21,238 bases of DNA, taken from positions 1-21,238 of IMG/VR virus record IMGVR_UViG_3300044547_000519; one strand, written 5' to 3'. Shown here in pieces: positions 1 to 7,354 of this stretch. The DNA is from a virus. Every line of letters begins with the position of its first letter. The stretch's first letter is position 1. The notes beneath the pieces were generated by a model. The model saw only the letters and a list, made by a program, of their open reading frames with translations, searched no databases and was not told the origin of the DNA. The position numbers and the translations under genes were made by a program.

Positions 1-699
1 AAGTCTGCTGGCTCATCGTTGACCTTGCAGGTTGGCCGGCCTGACACTACGGGCACCGTTAAGCCGTTCACCTGGAATGGTGTCAAGATCACTGGTTTCG
101 AGTTCGGTGGCAACGTCATCGATCCAGTTACCGTCAAGTTTGATATTGATGGCTGGACTCAAACCACTGCCACTGCCCTTGCCACTGCCTCGTATTCCAC
201 GACGCAGGAGCAGTTCACTGGTGCACAGTTGACCGTTGCCATCGGTGGTACTGCATCAACGACCGGCAGTGTTGTCAGCATCAGTGGTTCAACCGCGCTT
301 GCTGGTGTGACGTCAGCCACGATCAAGGGTGAGAACCCATTGGCCACTGAACGTTACTACGCCAACGCCTCGGGCATTAAGGCCGAGCAACTGGTCAACG
401 GTTTGCGCACCTATGAAGTTGAGCTTGAAGTTGACTTCATTAGCCAGGCCACGCTGTATGACCTTTACGTGGCTAACACTACAACTGCTCTTAAGTTGAC
501 CTATGCAACTGCCACGTCACTAACTGGTAGCAACAATCCTACCCTTGAGGTCATCATCCCCGCGGCGAAGATCACGAAGGCTGAAGTCAACGCTGAAGGC
601 CCAGATGTGCTTGCACAAAAGGTCACTTTTACTGCCCTGTATGACGGCACGAATGCGCCGTTCCAAATCCGCACCGTCAACACTGACGCTGCATTGTAA
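1..699 (+). CDS. Major tail (tail tube) protein, 5' end missing
   Basis: The reading frame is open from base 1, so the gene almost certainly begins before the window; the first in-window start codon is a TTG at 19 with no ribosome site. The visible 230 or so residues are rich in Thr, Ala, Val and Gly. An early stretch reading VKPFTWNGVKITGFEFGG resembles the N-terminal part of siphovirus tail tube subunits, which stack as hexameric rings to form the DNA channel. Position supports this: the next genes are the tail assembly chaperone pair and the tape measure protein, the standard order in siphoviruses. The family call rests on sequence character plus synteny, not on a catalytic motif. The gene ends 18 bases before the chaperone gene. 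Confidence 0.8.
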   Translation, partial: KSAGSSLTLQVGRPDTTGTVKPFTWNGVKITGFEFGGNVIDPVTVKFDIDGWTQTTATALATASYSTTQEQFTGAQLTVAIGGTASTTGSVVSISGSTALAGVTSATIKGENPLATERYYANASGIKAEQLVNGLRTYEVELEVDFISQATLYDLYVANTTTALKLTYATATSLTGSNNPTLEVIIPAAKITKAEVNAEGPDVLAQKVTFTALYDGTNAPFQIRTVNTDAAL

Positions 700-717
700 C
701 TAGAAGGCTGGGACCAA

Positions 718-1008
718 ATGAACATCACCATCGCTGGTGTGAAGTATGAGTTCGATTCTGAAAAGTTGATGCTCTCTGAGGCTCGCTCCATTGAGAAGGT
801 TTGCGGGTGCACATTCCAGGAATGGAGTGAACGCCTGCAAGCCGGCTCAATGGAGGCCTTGGCGGCTTTGGTGTGGATTGTGCAAAAGCGCACGAACCCT
901 GAGCTGCGTTTCAGTGAGGTTGACTTTGAGATTGGTTCGGTTGAGATCGATGAGGACGAAGTGGACGAAGCAAACCCCACGGTGCCCTCATCGGATACGA
1001 CCGACTGA
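718..1008 (+). CDS. Tail assembly chaperone, short form (lambda gpG-like)
   Basis: This 96-residue acidic protein follows an AGAAGG ribosome site. It starts MNITIAGVKYEF and contains a helical stretch around residues 18-55 (SEARSIEKVCGCTFQEW, then MEALAALVWIVQKR). This is the usual pattern of the short tail assembly chaperone that coats the tape measure during tail building. The C-terminal 25 residues are very acidic (EIDEDEVDE). Its location between the tail tube gene and the tape measure gene is diagnostic. Stop-codon termination at 1006-1008 gives this form; a -1 slip at 972-978 gives the longer form listed separately. The exact family name is an inference from length, place and the frameshift. 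Confidence 0.82.
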   Translation: MNITIAGVKYEFDSEKLMLSEARSIEKVCGCTFQEWSERLQAGSMEALAALVWIVQKRTNPELRFSEVDFEIGSVEIDEDEVDEANPTVPSSDTTD

Positions 1009-1139
1009 GGGCACAGTACGAACCATTGTTCGGCCACTTGTTTGGTTTGCATCCTTGGGATGTGGACCGTTTAACGGTTGGCCAGTTTGAGGCATACAAG
1101 TCGTTCGCCGATTCGTGGCGCAAAAGTCAGGAAGGATGA
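718..1139 (+). CDS. Tail assembly chaperone, long form by -1 frameshift (gpGT-like)
   Basis: After the heptamer AAACCCC at 972-978 the -1 frame stays open to a TGA at 1137-1139. It reads through FGHLFGLHPWDVDRLTVGQF and ends SWRKSQEG. A segment of the type GLxPxDVDRLTxxQF is what the T extension of actinophage chaperones looks like. The extension has no start codon or ribosome site of its own, so frameshifting is the natural explanation. The -1 frame has a stop at 951-953, so the slip must happen after that and before the zero-frame stop at 1006. The long form is expected to contact the tail tube subunits while the shared N-terminal part binds the tape measure. The fusion is about 140 residues. 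Confidence 0.82.
972..978 (+). promoter_or_regulatory. Candidate -1 ribosomal frameshift site AAACCCC
   Basis: In the gpG frame the codons are gcA AAC CCC. The heptamer A-AAC-CCC fits X-XXY-YYZ, so both tRNAs can re-pair after slipping back one base. It lies in the only 55-base stretch where both frames are open (954-1008). I found no other heptamer of the right pattern in that stretch. No strong downstream hairpin was obvious by eye. Confidence 0.75.
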
Positions 1140-1142
1140 TCA

Positions 1143-3167
1143 GTGGCAACGTCTAACCTGATGCTGAAAATCTTGGCGGTCGATAAGGCTTCTGGGACTT
1201 TGGGCAAAATCGGTGGCTCAATGGGTGGCCTTGGTAAGAAGGCTGGCGCGATGGGTGCTGCGCTCGGTGCCGCTTTGTCGGTCGGCGCCGTAACAAAGTT
1301 CGCTGGTGATTCAGTCAAGGCGTTTGAGGACACTGGTAAGGCAACAATAAAGTTGCAACGTTACATGGGTGGCACGACTGAGGACGCGTCCCGTTTGGGC
1401 CACGCTTTCGCAATGACTGGCATTGATACAGATATGGCTACGCGAGCGTTGGGTATCTTTTCTAAGAACTCAACTAACGCCGGCGAGGCGTTAACTACGT
1501 TTGAATCTAAGCAGGCTGCCGCCCTCGCTAGTGGTAAACCGTTTAACGGAACACTGAAGGGTAACGCTGCGGCGTTTGCAACTTTGGGCGTAAACATTCG
1601 CGGGCCCAAGGGCGAACTGCAAAACATGGGTAAACTATTGCCGCAGGTTGCTGAACAGTTCATGGACATGAAAGACGGACCAGAAAAAACTGCGTTAGCA
1701 TTAAAACTGTTCGGGCGTAACGGCATGGCGATGATGCCATTCCTCAACAAGGGTGCGGCCGGCGTAAAGGCTTTGATGCAGGAGTCGGACAAACTCGGCA
1801 CAACGCTCAGCACGAAAGACCTCAAGGCTGTTAAAGAGGCAACGCTCAATAAGCGTAAAATGGGTGAAGCGATCAAGGGATTGCAGATCGCCATTGGTAA
1901 GAACCTGTTGCCTGTTATTCAGAAAATGGTGACGTGGTTTACCGAGCGCATTGTTCCGGCCATCGGCAGGGTTATCGCCCTCATCGAGAAGAACAAAGAC
2001 AAGCTCATTCCTTTGGGTAAGGCTTTTGAGGACTTGGGTAAGTTCATTGGTGACAAGGTTGTTCCAGCGGTCGCCACTTTTGGTGGGTGGCTGGTGAAGT
2101 ACCAGGGCTGGCTGATTCCTATCGCTGGTGGTGTGCTGGCCATTGTTGCTGCGTTGAAGATTTATGCAATCTATGTGCGCATTGTCGCAGCTGTGACTAA
2201 GGCTTGGGCTGCGGTCCAGGCGGCGTTAAATGTTGTGATGAGTGCTAACCCTCTTGGGTTGATTATTTTGGCGGTCATTGGTTTGGTCGCTGCTTTTGTC
2301 ATTGCCTACAAGCGCAGTGAGAAGTTTCGCAGTGTTGTCGATGGTGCGTTCCGCGCGATTAAGACTGTTGTGATGAACGTGGTTAACTTCCTCAAGCCAT
2401 TCATCACGACCGCGTTCAGTGTGCTTAAAACTGTGTTCACTGTTTACTTCAACATTTACAAGACTGTGTTCACTGTTGCTTTCCGCATTATCAAGGCTGT
2501 TGTGGTGACCGCGTTCAACGCGATCAAGACCGCTGTGCTGTTTGTATTCAATGCCCTGAAAACAGTGTTCACTTTCTACCTCGGTATTTACAAGGCAATC
2601 ATTAGTGGTGCGATCAGGGTCATCAAGGGTGTGTGGACGGCTGGCTTCAACTTCTTCAAGACCAAGGTCGTGGGCACATTCAACGGGATTAAGACCACGA
2701 TCAGTAACGCCCTGGGCACCGTGTGGGGTTTCATCACTGACTTGAAGACTAAGATTACGGGCATTGGCTCGAACCTGTGGGATGGCTTGAAGACTGGCCT
2801 GACATCGGTTATTGGGTTCCTGCGTGATGGTCTCAATACTTTGATTGGTTTGTTCAACAAGCCCATTCAGTTCTTTAACGACAACAATGGGCCACTGCCT
2901 AACATCCCATTGATTCCAAACATCCCAGCATTGGCTATGGGTGGCATTGTCACGCGCCCAACACTGGCCCTCATTGGTGAGGCTGGCCCCGAGGCTGTCG
3001 TGCCACTGAGCGGTGCTGGTGCCCGTGGCTTCGGTGGTGGCACCACAATCATTGTGAACACTGGTCAATCCATCAGCTCGAAGGACGACATTGCACGCGA
3101 GATCAGGAAGATCATGCGTGAGGGTGCTCAGCGTGGGGCTGTGCCCGCGGCCTGGAACGTGGCGTAA
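1143..3167 (+). CDS. Tape measure protein
   Basis: This 674-residue protein starts at GTG 1143, just after a GGAAGG ribosome site and four bases past the end of the frameshifted chaperone. Order of parts: Gly/Ala-rich N terminus (1-50); an alpha-helical region (51-300); a hydrophobic region (about 323-390) with likely membrane segments at WLIPIAGGVLAIVAALKI and LGLIILAVIGLVAAFVIAY; twelve consecutive 11-residue repeats (402-533); then a C terminus with GGIVTRPTLALIGEAGPEAV, a very common tape-measure ending. Tape measure proteins set tail length and help DNA cross the membrane. At 674 residues it is short for the family, predicting a tail of roughly 100 nm by the usual rule of about 1.5 angstrom per residue. 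Its stop overlaps the next start (TAATG). Confidence 0.93.
   Translation: MATSNLMLKILAVDKASGTLGKIGGSMGGLGKKAGAMGAALGAALSVGAVTKFAGDSVKAFEDTGKATIKLQRYMGGTTEDASRLGHAFAMTGIDTDMATRALGIFSKNSTNAGEALTTFESKQAAALASGKPFNGTLKGNAAAFATLGVNIRGPKGELQNMGKLLPQVAEQFMDMKDGPEKTALALKLFGRNGMAMMPFLNKGAAGVKALMQESDKLGTTLSTKDLKAVKEATLNKRKMGEAIKGLQIAIGKNLLPVIQKMVTWFTERIVPAIGRVIALIEKNKDKLIPLGKAFEDLGKFIGDKVVPAVATFGGWLVKYQGWLIPIAGGVLAIVAALKIYAIYVRIVAAVTKAWAAVQAALNVVMSANPLGLIILAVIGLVAAFVIAYKRSEKFRSVVDGAFRAIKTVVMNVVNFLKPFITTAFSVLKTVFTVYFNIYKTVFTVAFRIIKAVVVTAFNAIKTAVLFVFNALKTVFTFYLGIYKAIISGAIRVIKGVWTAGFNFFKTKVVGTFNGIKTTISNALGTVWGFITDLKTKITGIGSNLWDGLKTGLTSVIGFLRDGLNTLIGLFNKPIQFFNDNNGPLPNIPLIPNIPALAMGGIVTRPTLALIGEAGPEAVVPLSGAGARGFGGGTTIIVNTGQSISSKDDIAREIRKIMREGAQRGAVPAAWNVA
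2346..2741 (+). repeat. Twelve in-frame 33-bp degenerate repeats in the tape measure gene
   Basis: Residues 402-533 divide exactly into twelve 11-residue units with no gaps. Examples are AFRAIKTVVMN, AFSVLKTVFTV, YFNIYKTVFTV, AFNAIKTAVLF and TFNGIKTTISN. The consensus is roughly [AYV]F-x-x-[IL]-K-T-[VA]-[FV]-x-x. The DNA copies have diverged, so this is an ancient protein repeat rather than a recent tandem duplication. Confidence 0.88.
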
Positions 3168-5227
3168 TGGCAACGGGACTGCCTGACTCCACGACCATCG
3201 AGATTGAATTCACCGATGGTGTGTGGACCGATGTCACAAGCCTAGTCAATGTTGGTGCTGGTGCGATCACTCGTAAGGTGGGCCGCTCCACACAACTTGA
3301 CACGATCAGTGCTGGGTCGTTGTCGTTCACGCTCGATAACCCGAATGGCACGTTCACACCAGATAACCCTTTGAGCACGTACTACCCGAACGTTGTTGAG
3401 GGTAAGCGTGTGCGGTGGAAGGTCACTGAGGCTGCGACAACGTACACGCGGTTTACTGGTTACATCACGCAGTGGGTCCCTGAGATTGATGGTGCGTCCG
3501 CGTCCGTAGTCAATGTCAATGCAACTGACGCGCTTGGTCACTTGTCCACGCGCCAGGTGTGGGCTATGCCTGAAACTGAGTTCCGTTACGATAAGCCCAC
3601 GGTTTACTACAGGCTTGATCACCCCAGCGAGTCTTACTATGTACCTTTTTATTCTGTTGTGGGTGGCCCGTCTTTGCGTTACCAAAAGTCGCCCGTTGAC
3701 GGTTCACTCGCGCTAAGCACTGGGGTGGGTGCGCCTTACGATGATTTGACCTGTCCAACGTGGACGCGTGGTCCGTTTGGTTCTAACCCTTACCTTTACG
3801 CTGACAACGTTTTGCAAAACGATTTAACCAATTACACTGTAGAACTATTGGTTAAGCCCGTCGCTGGTACTTACTCGGGCGGCAACTACACGCTACTTGA
3901 GTTTGGCGTATTTGCGATCACATACTCAACCACCACGGGCGTAAACATTGACGTGACCAACGGTGCCGTTAATTCCCTAAGCACCCTTAGTGTTGACCTC
4001 TTGGACGGAGACCAGCACCTAATAACTTTTACCTCGGGCGGTGGAAGTTCCTATCTTTACATTGATGGGGTTTCCTACGATTCGTCAACGTCGTTTCCTA
4101 CAATCCCCAAAGAATCAAGACTGGTGGTAGGTCAATACTACGATGGGGAAATAAGTCACGTGGGCGTTTACCCAGCTGTTTGGGGTGCGTCACAACCTAA
4201 CCAGCACGCTATTTCTGTTGACGCCTACTACGGTCAAACGATTAAGACTGCGTTAGACGCTGTGGCCCGCTGGTCTGGTGTATCAATTACGCATGAGGGT
4301 GCGGGTAGCCCGCAGTTAATTGCACCGCTTGCCACGGATGGAAAAAAGTCTTTAGACGCTTTGGCGTTGCTTAGTTCCGGTGATGGTGGCGTGCTGTACG
4401 ACAATGGAAGTGGGCTGTATGCCCGCATCGGTTCACAGTTAAAGTCATCTACCGTTGAGTTGTCTTTGGATGTTGAGGCTGACCTGAATGGGTCTGTCAC
4501 TTTGACGCGCTCAATCACTGAGGAAGTGGCGGGCGCAACGGTCACGTCATCTATTGATGAAGTCACCTACGTTGACTCGGACAATGTGGAAGCAATTGGC
4601 ACCTACGCTAGTGCCGAAGCCCCTAACCTGTCCGCTGTTGAGCTGCTTTCCATTGCGTCAAACCTTGTGGCCGTGGCCAATAACAAGCGCCTATCTGCCG
4701 GTCAGGCAACACTCGACCTGGCTAACTGCAACACAGATAAATACGCGGACACACTGACATTAAAGATTGGTGACAGGGTTCGCCTAACCAATCTGATTAG
4801 CACACAGTTCGGGCGCACCTACCTTGACACCTATGTGCAAGGCTGGTCCGAGTCCTTGAACGCACAGGGCTACACATTCACCTTTGACCTTGATGCCGCT
4901 GATGTGCCATCTGAAGCCAAGTTTGATGATGCCACGTATGGACGTTTTGCAGCTGGTGATGGTGTGCTTACATTGACTTCAACTATCACCAGCTCAGCAA
5001 CATCTATTTCTGTGACCTCCACTGGTTTGCCGTTGACTGTCCTTGCTGGGTCTTACCCATTGGACCTTGACCTTAATGGTGAGCGCATCACTGTTGCCTC
5101 GGCACCAGCATCCGCAACGTCCCCACAAACTTTGACCGTGACCCGTGGTGTGGCACCGAGCATTGCTCGAGCACACACAGCTGGTGCAGCGGTTGAGGTT
5201 TACCTGGCCGGCAAGTTCGCACTCTAA
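3167..5227 (+). CDS. Minor tail / baseplate protein with LamG-like insert
   Basis: This 686-residue protein begins at the ATG in the TAATG overlap with the tape measure gene. Residues 1-135 (SLSFTLDNPNGTFTPDNP, VRWKV, RFTGYITQW) resemble the distal tail or hub protein that follows the tape measure in many actinophages. Residues about 143-340 look like a laminin-G/concanavalin beta-sandwich: YYRLDHPSE, then FGSNPYLYADN, NYTVELLVKP, LLDGDQHLITFT, LYIDGVSYDSS and ISHVGVYPAVW. Such sandwiches usually bind carbohydrate. The rest (about 350-600) resembles the second half of the hub, with repeated ITRS and DRVRL-type segments. The last 90 residues (LTSTITSSATSISVTSTGLPLTV and following) look like an Ig-like or tip domain. 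Host glycan binding is an inference from the fold. Confidence 0.82.
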   Translation: MATGLPDSTTIEIEFTDGVWTDVTSLVNVGAGAITRKVGRSTQLDTISAGSLSFTLDNPNGTFTPDNPLSTYYPNVVEGKRVRWKVTEAATTYTRFTGYITQWVPEIDGASASVVNVNATDALGHLSTRQVWAMPETEFRYDKPTVYYRLDHPSESYYVPFYSVVGGPSLRYQKSPVDGSLALSTGVGAPYDDLTCPTWTRGPFGSNPYLYADNVLQNDLTNYTVELLVKPVAGTYSGGNYTLLEFGVFAITYSTTTGVNIDVTNGAVNSLSTLSVDLLDGDQHLITFTSGGGSSYLYIDGVSYDSSTSFPTIPKESRLVVGQYYDGEISHVGVYPAVWGASQPNQHAISVDAYYGQTIKTALDAVARWSGVSITHEGAGSPQLIAPLATDGKKSLDALALLSSGDGGVLYDNGSGLYARIGSQLKSSTVELSLDVEADLNGSVTLTRSITEEVAGATVTSSIDEVTYVDSDNVEAIGTYASAEAPNLSAVELLSIASNLVAVANNKRLSAGQATLDLANCNTDKYADTLTLKIGDRVRLTNLISTQFGRTYLDTYVQGWSESLNAQGYTFTFDLDAADVPSEAKFDDATYGRFAAGDGVLTLTSTITSSATSISVTSTGLPLTVLAGSYPLDLDLNGERITVASAPASATSPQTLTVTRGVAPSIARAHTAGAAVEVYLAGKFAL

Positions 5228-5242
5228 TAAGGAGCATTAATC

Positions 5243-5785
5243 ATGGCTGTCCCATCGCAGGGAACCGTTGCAGTAGGGGACAAGATCACTGCTTCGCTTT
5301 GGAATGATGATGTGCGTGACGCTGTTAACTTCCTTATCAGTCCACCGCGCGTGAAGGTTTACAAGACCGCTAATCAGTCAATTGGTAACGCGGGCTGGGC
5401 TTGCTTGACGTGGGACGCTGAAGCCTTCGACACGGACACAATGCACAGCAACGTGACCGCCAACTCTCGCATCACATTTACAACCGCTGGCACATACCTG
5501 ATCACGTTCAATTGTTTCTGGGCAAACAACGCAACTGGTTTGCGTAACCACAAAATAGAATTAAACGGCACAACAACTGAGGGTTCAGGCACCGACATCA
5601 TTGAGCCTTTTGCTATTGCCCCTGTCGCTGCAACACACAGCGGCGCAAACATCAGTTTTATTCAAACCTTTGCCGCCAACGATTACATCAATGCTTTTGT
5701 TTGGCAAAACAGTGGTGGCGCATTGAACCTGGCTGGCGTCAGTGAGTCACACTCGTCGTTGTCTGCTAATTGGATCGCTTCATAA
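5243..5785 (+). CDS. Small tail-tip protein with C1q-like beta domain
   Basis: This 180-residue protein has a clear AAGGAG ribosome site nine bases before its ATG. Residues 1-30 (SQGTVAVGDKITASLWNDDVRDAVNFL) are an N-terminal segment widely found in actinophage tail fibre proteins and probably used for attachment. Residues 45-180 have the alternating pattern of a C1q/TNF-like jelly roll: WACLTWDAEAFDTD, RITFTTAGTYLITFNCFW, HKIELNGT, and FAANDYINAFVWQNSGG. These domains trimerise and often sit at fibre tips where they touch the host. It is likely part of the adsorption apparatus along with the upstream LamG-like protein. The receptor cannot be told from sequence. Confidence 0.7.
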   Translation: MAVPSQGTVAVGDKITASLWNDDVRDAVNFLISPPRVKVYKTANQSIGNAGWACLTWDAEAFDTDTMHSNVTANSRITFTTAGTYLITFNCFWANNATGLRNHKIELNGTTTEGSGTDIIEPFAIAPVAATHSGANISFIQTFAANDYINAFVWQNSGGALNLAGVSESHSSLSANWIAS

Positions 5786-5815
5786 ACCATGAATAATAGA
5801 GGGGAAGCGACAATC

Positions 5816-6094
5816 ATGATGAGTGTGGTGGGGGCATTGGCCGCGGGTTCACCACTGGTCGCTGGCGTTGTGCTGACCAGCGACAACGTGGCTGGTGCGA
5901 TGACGTTCGTTGTCGCCCTGATTGTTGGACTGATCAGCATTGGCACTGGCGTGGGCAAACTGTATGCACGCTTGAAGGCCAATGTCGCCGCGAGTATTCG
6001 CCGCGACGAGTTACTCGCCGAGATCGTTTCCCGCATGGACCGCATTGAGGTTCGACAAATTGAGATACAGAAAAGGCTTGACCAGCCTCATTGA
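5816..6094 (+). CDS. Membrane protein with C-terminal coiled coil, possible second holin or antiholin
   Basis: I place the start at ATG 5816, not 5789, because AGGGGAAG (5799-5806) sits at ribosome-site distance from 5816 while nothing precedes 5789. This gives 92 residues. Two hydrophobic segments are visible (about 3-21, VVGALAAGSPLVAGVVL; and 27-46, AMTFVVALIVGLISIGTG). A charged helix follows (about 58-90, RRDELLAEIVSRMDRIEVRQ) that looks like a coiled coil. A membrane hairpin plus coiled coil, directly before a holin and an endolysin, is common for a second lysis membrane protein. It may tune hole formation. Its coding end carries one arm of the interleaved inverted repeats at 6080-6151. 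Confidence 0.6.
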   Translation: MMSVVGALAAGSPLVAGVVLTSDNVAGAMTFVVALIVGLISIGTGVGKLYARLKANVAASIRRDELLAEIVSRMDRIEVRQIEIQKRLDQPH

Positions 6095-6151
6095 CCGGCA
6101 GGCCAGTTAAGGCTGGTCCCCCTTTGACACTTCACTGTGTCCTGGCCTGCC
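6080..6151 (+). promoter_or_regulatory. Two interleaved perfect inverted repeats before the holin gene
   Basis: Arm A1 GACCAGCCT (6080-6088) pairs with A2 AGGCTGGTC (6110-6118). Arm B1 GGCAGGCCAG (6097-6106) pairs with B2 CTGGCCTGCC (6142-6151). The order A1-B1-A2-B2 means the stems are either alternatives or form a pseudoknot. A smaller stem, GACAC/GTGTC (6126-6130 with 6137-6141), stacks directly against B2. B2 is followed by TCATTTTG. The element fills most of the 101-base gap between 6094 and 6196. It could be an attenuator, a terminator or a translational control for the lysis genes; the base pairing is seen, the role is inferred. Confidence 0.6.
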
Positions 6152-6195
6152 TCATTTTGCACGACCAATTAATCACATCGATGAAGGGATCACTC

Positions 6196-6444
6196 ATGCC
6201 TGCATGGGTACGTTCAGCATTAACTACGTTCATTGTCACGTTCATTGGCCTTGTGCCAGTGAGCGCACTCGTGGGTGGGGATACCACGTGGATCACAGCT
6301 GCCGCCACGGCAGCGGTCCTAGCCACACTGCGCACCATCGTCGCAGCCATCGACTCAGGCAATACTTCCTACGGTGTGGGTGCCCCTGTTGATGTCCCTG
6401 AGTTGGACAGCGTTCAAGACGACGCACCCATTGAGGGCGAGTAA
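6196..6444 (+). CDS. Holin, r1t-like
   Basis: I use ATG 6196 because GAAGGGA (6184-6190) is well placed before it, and the upstream open frame (6091-6195) reads like noncoding sequence and carries the inverted repeats. The result is an 82-residue protein with two hydrophobic segments: TTFIVTFIGLVPVSALVGG (10-28) and WITAAATAAVLATLRTIVAAI (32-52). An acidic C-terminal tail follows (DVPELDSVQDDAPIEGE). Two helices with ATAAVLATLRT in the second match the r1t-type holins commonly found in actinophages. Holins oligomerise in the membrane and time the release of the endolysin. The stop overlaps the endolysin start (TAATG), so the two are translationally coupled. Confidence 0.82.
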   Translation: MPAWVRSALTTFIVTFIGLVPVSALVGGDTTWITAAATAAVLATLRTIVAAIDSGNTSYGVGAPVDVPELDSVQDDAPIEGE

Positions 6445-7088
6445 TGGCATGGCACCTTGCACCATCACTGGTGCAACTACGCAACGAGGTTAACGCTCGC
6501 TGGCCACGCAGGCCCAAAGGCAGTGACGGCACCGTGGGTGACACATCGCACTCGGCTCGAGCCAGTGACCATAACCCCAACGCTCGCAACAGTGTGAACG
6601 CCTTTGACATTACTTACCCAGGTGTTGACCCGAAGGTGATCATTGCCGCGGTGGCTAAGCATCCTGCTGGTAACTATGTGATCTTCAATCGCAAGATTTA
6701 CAGGCGCAACAATGGGTGGAAGGCTGAACCGTACAGTGGTGCCAGCCCTCACACAACGCATCTGCACGTGAGCATTTTGCAGACCGTGGCTGCCGAGCAG
6801 TCTAAGGCTAAGTGGCTGGCCACCGCCCCTGTGAGGCCTGTGCGTAAGCCGTTGCCGGCCTACCCAGGCAAGTCCGCGTTCCAAGTTCGCGACACAGGCG
6901 AGCACATCAAAGTTGTGCAACGCGGCGTGGGCAACAAAGTCACTGGTGTGATGAGCGTGGCCGACAAGAACAAGGTCAAGTCCTTTCAGCGTGTGCGCCC
7001 ATTGTTGTGGCCCGCGGATGGCGTCGTCGGACCAAAGACATACAAGGCATTGGCCGGCACCAAAGCAAACAAGCTCATTTACAAGTAG
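6444..7088 (+). CDS. Endolysin: M15-type peptidase plus peptidoglycan-binding domain
   Basis: This 214-residue protein carries an N-terminal peptidase domain of the M15 (VanY/D-Ala-D-Ala) type. The likely zinc ligands are visible: SDHNP (His43), a following Asp55 in NAFDIT, and THLHVS (His106, His108). The C-terminal part (146-202) resembles the three-helix PG_binding_1 fold, with VRDTGEHIKVVQRG, VKSFQRV and DGVVGPKTYKAL. There is no signal peptide, so release through the adjacent holin is expected. It should cut the peptide part of host peptidoglycan. A separate transglycosylase at 17111-17656 may supply the glycan-cutting activity. No lipase-type lysin B is visible, although a mycolate-bearing host would usually select for one. 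Confidence 0.87.
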   Translation: MAWHLAPSLVQLRNEVNARWPRRPKGSDGTVGDTSHSARASDHNPNARNSVNAFDITYPGVDPKVIIAAVAKHPAGNYVIFNRKIYRRNNGWKAEPYSGASPHTTHLHVSILQTVAAEQSKAKWLATAPVRPVRKPLPAYPGKSAFQVRDTGEHIKVVQRGVGNKVTGVMSVADKNKVKSFQRVRPLLWPADGVVGPKTYKALAGTKANKLIYK

Positions 7089-7117
7089 GACCTAGTGCTC
7101 GATGAGAGTGGGACTGT

Positions 7118-7354
7118 ATGTCTTTACGTGATGATCTGCGAGACGATACAAACAAACCACCGTGGCAAATCTGCGGAGTGCGCTGGGCCTTAAGCCTGGC
7201 CACTGGCCCTGACCTGATGGCACTTGAGTCCGCCATTGAGGGGACATTGAGTGGGGACAAGATCGCGCTGGCTGTGCGCGACCACCTGAACCTGTCAATC
7301 AGTGGTGAGTCGGTTCGCCGGCATCGTCGCGGGTCGTGCCGGTGCCCACGATGA
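7118..7354 (+). CDS. Small helix-turn-helix DNA-binding protein
   Basis: This 78-residue basic protein starts MSLRDDLRDD. The C-terminal half (46-72) reads as a helix-turn-helix: GDKIALAVRDHLNLSISGES followed by VRRHRRGSCRC. Small proteins that end in a VRRHRRGxCxC motif are frequent in actinophage genomes and are usually labelled HTH DNA-binding. Cys19, Cys74 and Cys76 could bind a metal. The target is unknown. It is the first gene after the lysis module, 29 bases past the endolysin stop, and its own stop overlaps the exonuclease start (ATGA). It could be the first member of the 7118-9163 operon and its regulator, but that is a guess from position. Confidence 0.65.
   Translation: MSLRDDLRDDTNKPPWQICGVRWALSLATGPDLMALESAIEGTLSGDKIALAVRDHLNLSISGESVRRHRRGSCRCPR

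Noticed and set aside
501-1052. A 183-codon minus-strand frame across the tail tube and chaperone genes
   Set aside because: Ser-rich shadow frame with no motif; the plus-strand genes and frameshift explain this region.
2226-3173. A 315-codon open frame on the minus strand under the tape measure gene
   Set aside because: It mirrors the repeats of the real gene, has no ribosome site, and reads as low-complexity residue patterns. The plus-strand protein is clearly the tape measure.
6091-6195. Longer N terminus for the holin starting at 6091
   Set aside because: The extra 35 residues are atypical for holins and cover the inverted repeats. ATG 6196 has its own good ribosome site.
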